Below are positions 32,891 to 43,431 of a stretch of 64,000 nucleotides of DNA, piece after piece (position 1 is the first letter of the stretch; each line of letters opens with the position of its first letter). Location: NCBI RefSeq assembly GCF_902806685.2, contig NC_048538.1:9610001-9674000 (forward strand), read 5' to 3'. The translations under genes were made by a program, and so were the position numbers. This DNA comes from Maniola hyperantus. Lineage: Eukaryota > Arthropoda > Insecta > Lepidoptera > Nymphalidae. Below the pieces are notes generated by a model that had not been told where the DNA came from, ran no database searches, and was given only the letters and a program-made list of their open reading frames with translations.

Positions 32891-33356
32891 ATGTGTGAAG
32901 CTGTATTTTGTGCATCCAGATCTACGAAAGGAGGCGTAAAAGTTCCAGAATTGTATTTTCACGGGTTAGTTTTTAATAATTATTTCATCGCTACCAACCG
33001 CAATTTTTGCTCCGAAAATCGCTGAAAATTAAAGATTTGCATATTATAAGTGTAATCATCTCGTGACAAAGTAACAAAATCACGTTTTATAGCGTAATTT
33101 AATATTTATTTAATGTATTCTTTTAGGCCTCATTTATAGTGATGTGTGTACATACTTTATCGATAAAATCAAATTTATCGTTTTAATAATATTTGCATAC
33201 TTTTGTAGATTTCCAAAATGTCCTGAAATTAGAAATGCCACACATTTCTAAATAATCAAGGCCATAAAACGAAAAAACTGGGAGCCAAAGAAATATTCTC
33301 GCCTATGTTCAAAACATTTCGAAAATCCTGTTAACTATATTTTTGGTTTTAAATAA
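32891..33356 (+). pseudogene. THAP-domain gene remnant, two exons
   Basis: Exon 1, 32891-32964, starts MCEAVFCASRSTKGGVKVPE and ends FHG with donor GTTAGT. Exon 2 starts at 33209 after TTTGTAG and continues in phase: FPKCPEIRNATHF, then TAA at 33249, then in the same frame IIKAIKRKNWEPKKYSRLCS KHFENP. Cys-x4-Cys ... Cys-x2-His, with FPK and NW, is the C2CH zinc-binding THAP fold, a DNA-binding module of host regulators and of P-element-type transposases. One stop interrupts it, and nothing follows the domain before the frame ends at 33356. It may be the N-terminus of a dead P-like transposon or of a lost gene. Confidence -1.
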
Positions 33357-33532
33357 AGAAATTAGAATTAGATGCAGTGCCAGTACATTTGAAGGATATC
33401 CTAAATAGTTAGGTACTATCAACCAGTATGTACCTACTAAGCACTTTCAAATTGTATGTAGGTAGCCGGTAGGTGTCTACTACTAGATAAGTAGCACATT
33501 GCAATTTTCTTGATTTGACTATAGTTACGTAG

Positions 33533-33840
33533 ACGTAACGATGAATAACACAACAATTACCATTGTTTAGTAGTCAATATTTGTATTAACCGATTAACAA
33601 CATTTGTATTAAAAGTTTTTTATGTGAAAACAAGTAAATAACTAATGAGAAGTACAATGATGCCACAAATTCTCAAAGTTTGTTTTGCAACTTCTTGTAT
33701 GTATTCTTGAAAAAAACCAGTTACACGATAAGGGACAAAAAATAGGTTAGCTGTCTCTCTCTGTTTATCACATTAGTAACTTTATCTATGCTCTCTTTTT
33801 TAGTGCGAATGAGAAAGCAAACATTCCTGCATCTACCTTT
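33533..33840 (+). repeat. ~310-bp repeat, right copy of a pair
   Basis: Homologous over nearly its whole length to 12288-12612, same orientation. The two copies bracket the region with the integrin relics. Confidence -1.
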
Positions 33841-34689
33841 ATTACTCTATCTACGTAGGCCAAGAACTTGCAACTTATCATGTTTATGGCGGTTTATACC
33901 TGCTCAAATACCACAGAGTACTTTGTAATATATGAAATCAAATACTATATATACCTACCTAGAGCTAAATATAGCTATAAGATGCAGGCACATTTATGCT
34001 GCATATATTACCAGGATAGTCTGTGCCAATTGCCAAAAGATAGTGTCTGTAAAAAGTACTCTGTGTGTGGTACTCTGTGAAAAGAGCCTTGTCGTACTGT
34101 AATGGTGTATTCTTCTCATCTTTCTACAATTCTTTATTTATCATTATTGAGCTAGCTAAAAAGTGTTTTTAAAATGTGAACAGTGTTTTATTATAAAAAA
34201 ACTTCATTGCGGTATAATTACTATAGAGATGTTGGACTGTTAGACTGGCATTAAGTGTACTCTCAGAGTGTACTTATTAGGTAAGTAAATAAAAAACACA
34301 TATAAATCTACATAATTTTAATTGTTTTGACTTGTATGGCTCGAAAAGCTCCAAGGTTCTGACTTGAACCCAGTAGTAATAATGTACATGAATCATTTTC
34401 GATTAACTTAATTTTATGTACCTACATATAGTTGGTACCTATTACGTACCAAATGTTTTATTACATTTTGATTTAGTAGGTAATTTAATTAAAGCCACCA
34501 CGCCCGTGACTTCTCAGACTTGTTGATTTAATCGTTCAGCCATTACAGTTACCTATAGCTTCTAATTTTCAAATGTTTGTAGGGAGTATCTGTATTTTTG
34601 TTTTTGTAATCAACAAAGTAATCACTCTTATGCCAATTTGTGCCATTTAGCTAAATGTACGGAAAACCTATCTGTATATTATACACTTA
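33841..34689. other. Intergenic, gene-free
   Basis: AT-rich; no repeat family, gene or RNA recognised. Confidence -1.
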
Positions 34690-35523
34690 TACTGGGTTAC
34701 AGGAAAATAGGATACAATCCCGTTAAGGAGTTATAGTACAGGACATTAGCTATCAATCAACCCCTAAAGTGCTTATGCAAAAGTGTATCGTTTTCAAGTT
34801 ATTCATTTTTTTATTTTTTTCTAGGTAAAGGGGTGTACGTGCCACTTTAAAAATTTGCAAAAAAAAGAAACAATGTATTTCATCAGTTTCATTTTTATTT
34901 CTTGCTAGTGAATATCCTTGTTAATAATAAACAGTTATAAAACAAGAAAAATCTTCAAGCATTTTAAAATTACAGCCCAAAAACTGTAAAAGTTTTCGAT
35001 TTTTAAATTTAATTCTTTTAATAACTTGCAAATTTTCTGTAAAAATTACTATGGCACTTATCCTGCGGATTATTTTAAAAACATCTACGTATCGTTAGCT
35101 ATCCATTGGGACATAAAAATTACAGGAAAAATTATAAAATCAAGAAAAAATTACACAACAAAGAGACAAAGGAAATTTCTTACAAATGCTATCGTCAAAG
35201 AATTAAATCAGGATCAAAGTAAAAACGACTTTCATACAAAATCATTAAAGATTATTTTTCAATGGGGTCAAAAGGTACAATAAAATCAGTCAAGTGCGAG
35301 TCGGGCTCGCACACGAAGGGTTCCCTATCATCGTACAAGAAATAACACTTTTTAATTTTTTTAATTATCATGGCGGCCATTTTGTAATTTTTAGTATTTT
35401 GTAGTTATAGCGGCAATAGAAATAAACATTCTGTGAAAATTTGCAAGTTATTCAAAGAATTAAATTTAAAAATCGAAAACTTACAGTTTTTGGGCTGTAA
35501 TTTTAAAATGCTTGAAGATTTTG

Positions 35524-35558
<35 letters not shown>

Positions 35559-37218
35559 GATATAGCGAGCAAGCGAGCAGGCGGGTCACCTGATGTTAAG
35601 TGATTACCGCCGCCCATGAACATTTGCAGCACCAGAGGAGCCGCCGATGCGTTGCCGGCCTTTTAGGAATTTGTTGGTCCGCCCCTTGAATAACCCCATG
35701 TTATAATCTAGTGGGAACACCGCCGATGGGAGTTGGTTCCACAGTTTGCACGTGCGTGGAAAGAAGGATCTGGCGCAGCGGACGGTCGAAGTGCACCAGA
35801 CACCCAGATGGTGAGGGTGAAATTCCTTACGGTGGCGCGCGGTGCGGTTGTAGAAAAAAGAGGGTGGAATGAGGTCAAAAAGCTCTTCAGAGCACTCCCC
35901 ATTATACAGGCGATAGAACACGCATAGAGAGCTAACGTCTCTGCGGTGCTCCAGGCTTTCCAACGAGGCGGTTAGTTTGGGATCGTCCACAAGTCGAACA
36001 GCCCGCCTTTGGATCCGATCAAATGGAAGGAGTTGGTACTGGGGTGCTCCAGCCCAAAGGTGGGAGCAGTACTCCATGTGAGGGCGGACTTGCGCCTTAT
36101 AGAGTAGGAGCCTATGCTCGGGCGCGAAGTACCGCTTTGCTCTGTTGAGCACCCCAAGCTTTTTGGAGGCTAATTTGGCCTTGCTTTCCAAATGATCGCG
36201 GAATTGAACCTCGCTCGAAATGTGGACTCCAAGGATCCCAATGCTGTTGGAAGGTGTGAGGGGAGTGCTCTGAAAGAGAAGAGGCAGTGTAAAAGGGGAC
36301 TTCTTGGCGGAAAACGCGCAAACCTGTGTTTTAGTTGGGTTAAATTGCACTAGGTTTTGTGCGCCCCATTCTGACACTTTACCTAGGCAGGTTTCTATGT
36401 CAGACACAAGTTTGGCTCTACACTCCTCCAGCATTGCGCGAGAAAGCTGTGTATGTCCTTTGTACAGGGCATCACCCGTACTGTCATCCGCATAGCAATG
36501 GATGTTGTTGTGATGCAACATGTCATTGATATGCAGGATGAACAGTGTGGGCGATAGCACCGAGCCCTGAGGGACGCCAGCATTGATGGGTTTGAGTTCC
36601 GAGCAAAAACCGTCGACAGCGACCTTGATGCTGCGACCGTCAAGGAAACTGGCGATCCAATTACACAGCTTCACTGGTAGTCCGTAAGATGGTAGTTTCG
36701 ATAGAAGTGCCTCATGCCAAACTCTATCAAAGGCTTTTGCAATATCAAGACTGACCGCCAGAGCCTCTCCCTTGCTGTCAATGGCTTCCGCCCAGCGGTG
36801 CGTGAGATAAATAAGAAGATCACCAGCTGATCGGCCGTGGCGAAAACCGTATTGACGATCACTGATCAGCTGGTGCTCCTCAAGATATCCCAGCAGCTGG
36901 GCGTTTATGATTTGCTCCATGACTTTGGACAGGAGGGAGGTAATCGCGATAGGTCGATAATTTGATAATTTGCTTGTTTTATAACTGTTTATTATTGACA
37001 AGGATATGCACTAGCAAGAAATAAAAAAGAATCTGATGAAATACATTGTTTCTTTTTTTTACAAATTTGTAAAGTTGCACACACCCCTTTACCTAGAAAA
37101 AAATGAATAACTCGAAAACGATACACTTTTGCATAAGCACTTTGGGGTCGTTTGATAGCTAATGTCTTGTACTATAACCCCTTAACGGGATCGTGTCCTA
37201 TTTTCCTGTAACCCTGTA
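34690..37218. mobile_element. Long inverted-repeat element with nested LINE
   Basis: The left arm, 34690-35043, starts TACTGGGTTACAGGAAAATA. The right arm is its inverse, ending TATTTTCCTGTAACCCTGTA at 37218. Both contain the GTGCTTATGCAAAAGTGTAT segment. The right arm is split by the LINE at 35526-36968. The centre (35044-35425) has a partial GGTTCCGTA-family repeat and no transposase motif. A foldback-like or TIR element of undetermined superfamily. Confidence -1.
35526..36968 (-). mobile_element. Jockey-type non-LTR retrotransposon, longer copy
   Basis: Open on the minus strand from about 36968 to 35604. RT motifs in order: SNYRPIAITSLLSKVMEQII, QYGFRHGRSAGDLLIYLTHR, SLDIAKAFDRVWHEALLSKL, GVPQGSVLSPTLFILHINDM, CYADDS, then the same C-terminus as the copy at 21378-22490, with only a handful of amino-acid differences over 371 residues. 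A 30-base T tract at about 35526-35555 is the poly-A tail. TTTGC beside both ends suggests the target duplication. The endonuclease part is missing (5' truncation). It inserted into one arm of the inverted-repeat element. Confidence -1.
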
Positions 37219-38914
37219 TATTTACAGACCTATTGAGAAACAAATAATGATGTTTCAGTACATTGTAACACTGAGGTATTATCAATCCAAAAATGAAATA
37301 TGCATTATAGTTATTGATTTATCGTGCAAAATGTTGAAAAAAATACCATTCCTTCCCCCTTATCTCCGAAGTTTACCAGTCGAAAAATCTGAAATAATTA
37401 TAGTTAATAGAAGTTTATGTATATTTTACAGAAAAATAAAACTAACACTAACTATCATAGTTTTTTTGATATTAACAATTCTGTAGTACGGAACCCTCGG
37501 TGCGCGAGTCCGACTCGCACTTGGTCAGTTTTTATAATGGTGACTGGCCTATACTTTATTAATTTTGTTGTCTGTCTGTCTAGAAACGTACAGAGTACTT
37601 CCCGTTGACCTAGAATCATGAAATTTGGCAGGTAGGTAGGTCTTATATCAGACATTGAGGGAAAAGTCTGAAAACCATGAATTTAGGGTTAGATCACACA
37701 AAAAAAATTAAATTGTGTTCATGTACTAACAATTAGTATTTTCAACTTTCGAAGTGAGTGACTATATCAAGTGGGGTATCATATATTATATTATTATAAA
37801 ACTTGTTTAAATTATCAAACATACTGTTATAAATTTATAATTAATAACTATTTAAGTAATCTGTAAAAAATTGTAATCGTATTTGGCCTTATTTTCAGTC
37901 TGTTATTATGTAAAATTATATTGTATGTATCGTTGATTGCAAATAAACGAATAAAATAAAAAATAAAATAAAATATGAAAGGTCTTCACCTGTACATTCT
38001 AAATAGATCAAATTGCGTCTGTCCTTTTCATATTATATTAAGAAGAGGATGCGAATACTCTAAAATTAGGTTATGCCCAGGATCAGTACCAATGTTGATT
38101 TTAATTTGAAATTGGCCAGACCTCTTGTGTCGCCCTCTGAGATCAGTTTTGCACACAGATCCCAACAGACCTACAGATATGCAAGTAGCGTGGCCCCTAT
38201 AGCCCCTCTCGCTCAAGCAGAGGCACTATACTTGTGAAATGTTATTCCTTCTTATTAACGTTCGCTGCGGCTATTGTAGCCTAGTATACTGCAAGTTGCA
38301 ACCCACCATTGCACAATAACTTCAAAAAGAAACATTGTATTAAATTTTCAAAACAAATCAATTATTTCTATAAAATACTTGAGTCAACATAACCTCACTT
38401 CACATTGTTTGTCAAGATCTACATCTGAAAAAACACCTTGAAAATACAACTTACAATACAACAAACAAAAAAGTTGCCACAGTGATAAGGACAAAAAGTT
38501 ATCATACGTTCTAATAAGAGCTTAAATGCATTTAGCTATCTCGCCCTAACAGTAAGAGTTACAATAGGGCTACTTCTAAAGGTTTAGCATGTGGATCCCC
38601 ATTGTACTTGTCACAATTTGACCTGATATTTCTGTTGTAGATGTTACGCCCAAAGACCACAAACACTCATTGAGAGAAAAAATAGCTCACTATGCGTTGT
38701 GGTCACTGCAAAATATCCACATCGCGAAATTCGTGTTATGGCTCTTATGAAAACGCTAACGACGCGTTGTGGCAATCAAAAAAAGAGTTTGTGTTGTATC
38801 TATCATGCTATACATTATACAACCACAACGCGTTGCGGCAATGAAGAAATTCCACAAGAGGTTCTGAGCACTAATTGGTATAACCATATCTAAATAATTT
38901 TAAATACATATCAA
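37219..38914. other. Intergenic, gene-free
   Basis: 37485-37690 is a minus-strand partial copy of the GGTTCCGTAC family. At 38690-38840 the motif ACGCGTTGTGGCAAT appears three times about 70 bases apart. Otherwise unassigned. Confidence -1.
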
Positions 38915-39000
38915 AAATTGCGGACTGGCAGAAATCGAACCTACGTCTCTTGGGATCGCGCCCGACGCGCGACGCTCTGACCACTAAGCTAGAGCACGCT
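38915..39000 (-). mobile_element. tRNA-like SINE head
   Basis: The minus strand has an A-box-like TAGCTTAGTGGTCAGAGCG and B-box-like AGGTTCGATTTC about 35 bases apart. The T stem does not pair well, so it is a tRNA-derived repeat and not a tRNA gene. Confidence -1.
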
Positions 39001-39284
39001 TGCTGCCAGTGACGAAAGTGATATGTATGTTCACTCAGTACTGAAGCGACTGTTAATGGCATCGAGTTGCGACACTTTGCAGCTATCGAAACTACTTTCA
39101 AAGGCCCATATTACAATGCAGCTCTTTGAACGAGAAATCACAAATGTACATATTTAGACATTTCCTTGAATTGTAGGTAAAACACTATATAATGTTATAA
39201 AAGACAGTGGTTTGTTTAGTTGTGTTGAAATTCCACCCTTAAAAGGGTTATAGAGGATAAAAGTTTGTATGAAAGTCTGGCATT

Positions 39285-39430
39285 TTTAGGATGCCATAGC
39301 CGAAGGGTGCCAAACAGGACCCTATTACTAAGCCTCCGCTGTCCGTCCGTCCGTTTGTCTGTCTTTAGTCTGTCAGCAAGCTGTATTTCGTGAGCCGTGA
39401 TAGGTAGAGAGTTGAAATTTTCACAGAATG
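39285..39430 (+). repeat. Interspersed repeat (AGGGTGCCAAACAGGACCCT)
   Basis: Palindromic start AGGGTGCCAAACAGGACCCT, (CCGT)n and a TCGTGAGCCGTGATAG segment. A widespread lepidopteran repeat; class unknown. Confidence -1.
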
Positions 39431-39535
39431 TATAGTAATTTTAATGCCGCGTTTCAATTTTCAATTTATGTGGATGAAAGTTGGTAGATACCTACGTAGA
39501 CTGTCGACTGTAAAAATGAAGAACTACAGTACGCA

Positions 39536-39700
39536 GCAGAAAGTAATGTACATTAGAATGACATTACGGCTTTGTAGAGCGTTGTCTCTGTCACTCATAC
39601 CTATATGACGTTTTGTCGGTCTCTATGACCGAGACAGTGCTCTACAAATCTGCTATCTCCTTCTAAAGGTCGAAGCACATTACTTTCTACCGCGTACTGT
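39536..39700 (+). mobile_element. Palindromic MITE (ACAGTACGCGG termini), copy 1
   Basis: Ends ACAGTACGCAGCAGAAAGTA and TACTTTCTACCGCGTACTGT. Internal ACTTTGTAGAGC-type sequence is mirrored by GTGCTCTACAAA. Second copy at 62771-62953. Confidence -1.
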
Positions 39701-41257
39701 ACGTGTTTCTAAAAGAGGATGAAAGTTTGTATGGAATTCAGTAATTATTTTCCATGTTATATTCATAAAAATTGGTATTTGGGCTTTCAGTCAAATTAAA
39801 AAATAAATTTGGAAATTCCACTCGCTCACCGATATTCAAAAATTCCACTGGAGCAAAGGCGCCCCAGGCGACCATTTACATTTACCTATAAATCATCGCG
39901 AAGCTAGACCATTTGGTTGGTCTCAAGCGATGTATTAAAGTTTTAAGCGCTATGCTTAATATATTATAAGGATGTGCATGTGCCCATAATGCAATGGCGC
40001 CGCGCCTTTAAAGCAAAAGGGAGCGGTCGTCGACCCTTCGTGCACCCTCCACCGTTACCGTCGTCGGTATATATGGCAACTGGACTCAGGTTGCACGGGT
40101 AAAGGACAAAGTTCTGTTATAATCGGACGCATATACTTTTTACCTGTGCTTTTTACCAGTACTTTATAATCTTCCGTATCCAACAGTAACCTGAATAGAT
40201 GCTAAGATGGCGAATGTTATAAAAAAATATAGTTTCAATTTTTTTTTTACTTTTTGCATTGAAGACTTTTTGAACGTATTTTACGATTTTTGAAAATTCT
40301 ACTATCAAGGGGGTGAAATAGGGGATGAAAGTTTGTATGAAAGTCCGTCATTTTTCAAATTGTTTGCATTAAAATTGGTATTTGGACTGTCTGGAGCCGG
40401 CATAACATTTTTATGCAAAGATTAAACGTAGGTACATAAAGCGCTAAGCAACAACTTTAGTCTGGTGATTTTTGTTTGGTCTTGGTAAACAATTAGGTAG
40501 GTAGATATATCCTTTGCTATAAATAGCGCATCATTTCGTAACAACATGCAGTCATGTCGTATCACGAACATTAAAGCTAATGTCAGGGTACAAATGCTAG
40601 GATTTCTGAAAGATGCAGAAACGATGATAAGAACGTCTTTAATGTACAGAAAAGTGAATAGTATGGAAGAACATAACGCTGATTGCGAGTTGATTCATTC
40701 ATTATGGACATGACGTAATTTCAATGACCTACAATAGCACCGGTTTTGTGCTACGTTTCTGTTAAATATTTCTGTGATGTATGCAAATTTTAAATATAAT
40801 CTGTACTATATTATAAGATACTGATGAGATATTGACAGAATTTGGTACAGAAATATTGGGTAAGCAGGTACCTACCTCAATATATGGAAGTTTCACTCTC
40901 CGGTCCCAGTCTCAACAAATGATTAGTAAGGACCACGGCTGTTCTTCACGACTATCAGAAAAAAGGATTGTAATGTTTATTCCACCATAACTTCCAAATG
41001 CCTGAACAGATTTAGATTTTAGATGTAGATAAGGGGTATCGTTAGAATCCTTGACTTGCATTCATCCCGAGTGACACTGCCTATAAACTTTTTGAAAAAA
41101 ATTGTAGGTATATAGCGCCGATTTCAAATGTGATTTTTTTACCTTTTAGTTCGTTTTTGATTGTTTTTAGTTTTTTTTATTACGAATTGTTTGATAAAGT
41201 TGTATTGGATTGGGGTATCCATTGTTATGGTACAATATGAGTTAATTCTGAATAATA
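39701..41257. other. Intergenic, gene-free
   Basis: AT-rich with pieces resembling Helitron-like cores (AAGGGGGTGAAATAGGGGAT at 40310). No coding signal recognised. Confidence -1.
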
Positions 41258-41494
41258 TTGACTGCGATTTGGCACGTATTGGTTCCAAGAACGAACGGTG
41301 ACGGGCGGCGCTGTATCACCGCTGACGAAGTTATTTTCTGTACAATTAGTCACGCGTGTATCCGCTGCGAGCAGGTCGCGCGACTCGCTGTGCGCTCGAC
41401 ACAAAAATACGAACAAGAAAACGAATTGCCTACACCGAAGTGCCATTAAAACGGGAAAACAAACTGTCGTATTGCAACGCGACCGCTTATCAGT

Positions 41495-41686
41495 GAGACA
41501 TTTGTGGTGTTTGTTTGTTTCTACGTATGTGATAGTGTTACTTGCTGTACTGTACCGCTTAGGTCACCAAAATCCTCGCCAAATTCGGTTATGTGGTGAA
41601 GGAAAAGATTCAGTTAAATGTTACCAGTCTTTGGTTTATTGTGACTAATTTATGTGACTGTGATGAAATTGAGGTTCCAAAAAGTT
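41495..41686 (+). promoter_or_regulatory. Candidate first non-coding exon of the integrin beta gene
   Basis: The region 41270-41690 is unusually non-repetitive and CpG-containing for this window. An arthropod initiator-like TTATCAGTGAG occurs at about 41496, and a consensus donor GTAAGT at 41687 ends the segment. The coding exon at 43432 is preceded by an acceptor (TTTGTTACAG, ending 43397), so an upstream leader exon must exist. Placement here is inference. Confidence -1.
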
Positions 41687-41766
41687 GTAAGTAGGTACAG
41701 TGTATGTAATATAATATACTACAGTGTGGATGTCTTTCTGCAAGTTTTGAGAGCAGTTAGCCTGTA

Positions 41767-41907
41767 TAGTCCGCGACAGGTTGAGATGCCAATCGGGTTA
41801 TGAGGCGGGACGGCCTCGCACTCGCCCGCACCGGGTGAGCGCGGGGGCTTTGCGGAAGTGCGGGGCGTACCCTCCCCGATTGACATCTCGTACTTCTACA
41901 TCGCGTA
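41767..41907 (+). mobile_element. MITE with AGTCCGCGACAGGTTGAGAT terminus
   Basis: Left end intact, inner arms GCCAATCGGG / CCCCGATTGACA inverted; right end eroded. Third copy of the family seen at 18183 and 27837. Confidence -1.
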
Positions 41908-42036
41908 CTTTTGCAACATTTCTGTTTACATTTGATTTTGTAATTAAAATCGAATCTCGGACCACGGAATAACGGGTACCTAATCACTTCGATCATTATT
42001 TATTGGTGATGGTGAATCATTCAGGCCAAGCCCTAG

Positions 42037-42288
42037 TCTAAATATATAAAAGGAAAAGGTGACTGACTGACTGACTGACTGACTGACTGACTGACTGACT
42101 GACTGACTGACTGATCTACACACAGCTCAAACTACTGGACGGATCGGGCTGAAATTTGACATGCAGATAGCTATTATGACGTAGGCATCCGCTAAGAAAG
42201 GATTTTTGAAAATTCAACTCCTAAGGGGGTGAAAAAGGGGTTTGAAATTTGTGTAGTCCACGCGGACGAAGTCGCGAGCATAAGCTAG
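42037..42288 (+). mobile_element. Helitron-like element with expanded (GACT)n
   Basis: Starts TCTAAATATATAAAAGGAAA and ends CGCGGACGAAGTCGCGAGCA then TAAGCTAG before T. The (GACT) array has about 13 units, the longest here along with 56933. Confidence -1.
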
Positions 42289-43397
42289 TCATACTATAAA
42301 ATTAAGGTAGATACATACTACTAAACAGATTCTGATAAGACTCCTGCTGTTACTAAAGGCGCGTAAAGCCCAAGACCGCTCGGGAAGACGTTATACCATA
42401 TTATAATACTGTAAAGGCGCTATGTCACACTGGGGGAATATGCCTAAGATCTAAAAGAAAAACTTCTTAAACGTGAATAGGTCGAAAATGCTCCGATGAT
42501 CTTTAATTATATTATTTCCAAATAACATTGGTTTTATGAACTTAAGAAATAAAAAAAATACTAAATATAAATGTTTTTGTTTGCCCGACAGAATTTGATT
42601 TCTTTCGCATAAGTAATGAAATCAAATCAGATCAAACTATTGAACCAGAAATTCTACCGTAAAAACCTATGGAAGAAACCACAAATTCTTTTTGTAGTCT
42701 ACATGCCACGTTAAACAGTAGGTTTCAGCTTCCTACGTCCCTACGATGCGTCTTCTTTGCGTGCTATCTAGCAAAAAGCTTATAAGTTACCACAACTCGT
42801 GTGTAAAATTCAGTCTGTTTAAAATGATAGTAACGTTTGTATACCGCGTCTGTACTCTGTACCACGACCTCGATAGCGCAGCGCGTGGGCGCACGCCGCC
42901 AACTCCCGCCTACAGGTGTAACCGAAAGAGTTTTTACTCTCTTGGACTCCAATGATTAATGACCATATGACGTGATTTTCATTCATAAAATGCACCCCAA
43001 ATGATGAACCCAATTGGATGGTCTTTTACCCGCGTAGAGTGCTCCCTGATTTGTAATTGCGGTATCGTTTTAGATAAATATACGCTCCATTCCCTATAAA
43101 TGAAGGTACCTATTTAGTACGGAAGAGGATACGAATGAGAAGAAATACTAGTAGAAAATTATAATCAACTTTACAAATGGTAATGATCTTCTTAACGTCG
43201 CGTAGCTGCAAAAAAACATTTAAGATTACATATCGTAATAAAATACTTGTTCTTACGCAATCACAAAATTCAAACAGCTGTGGGTGTTAAAAGAATTCGA
43301 ATCGTAAACTCACTAGCCCTTAAACTACTTCTACGTTATCAGATTACTAATTTGCCAGGTTTATTAATGTTCATAAATCTCGTTTAATTTGTTACAG
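42289..43397. other. Sequence upstream of integrin beta exon 1, gene-free
   Basis: Presumably the 5' UTR intron of the integrin gene. No repeat family recognised; 42860-42920 is GC-richer without an open frame of note. Confidence -1.
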
Positions 43398-43431
43398 ATA
43401 TTGATCTAAAATCGAAAAGAAACGAATAAAA

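Noticed and set aside
35026..35283. 85-codon Lys/Asn-rich open frame in the centre of the inverted-repeat element
   Set aside because: AT-rich composition with no transposase motif; no support as a gene.
38915..39000. Candidate tRNA gene
   Set aside because: A- and B-box spacing is right but the T stem and acceptor stem do not pair; treated as a SINE head.
41298..41648. 116-codon open frame upstream of the integrin gene
   Set aside because: No recognisable domain; the region is better explained as promoter and leader exon.
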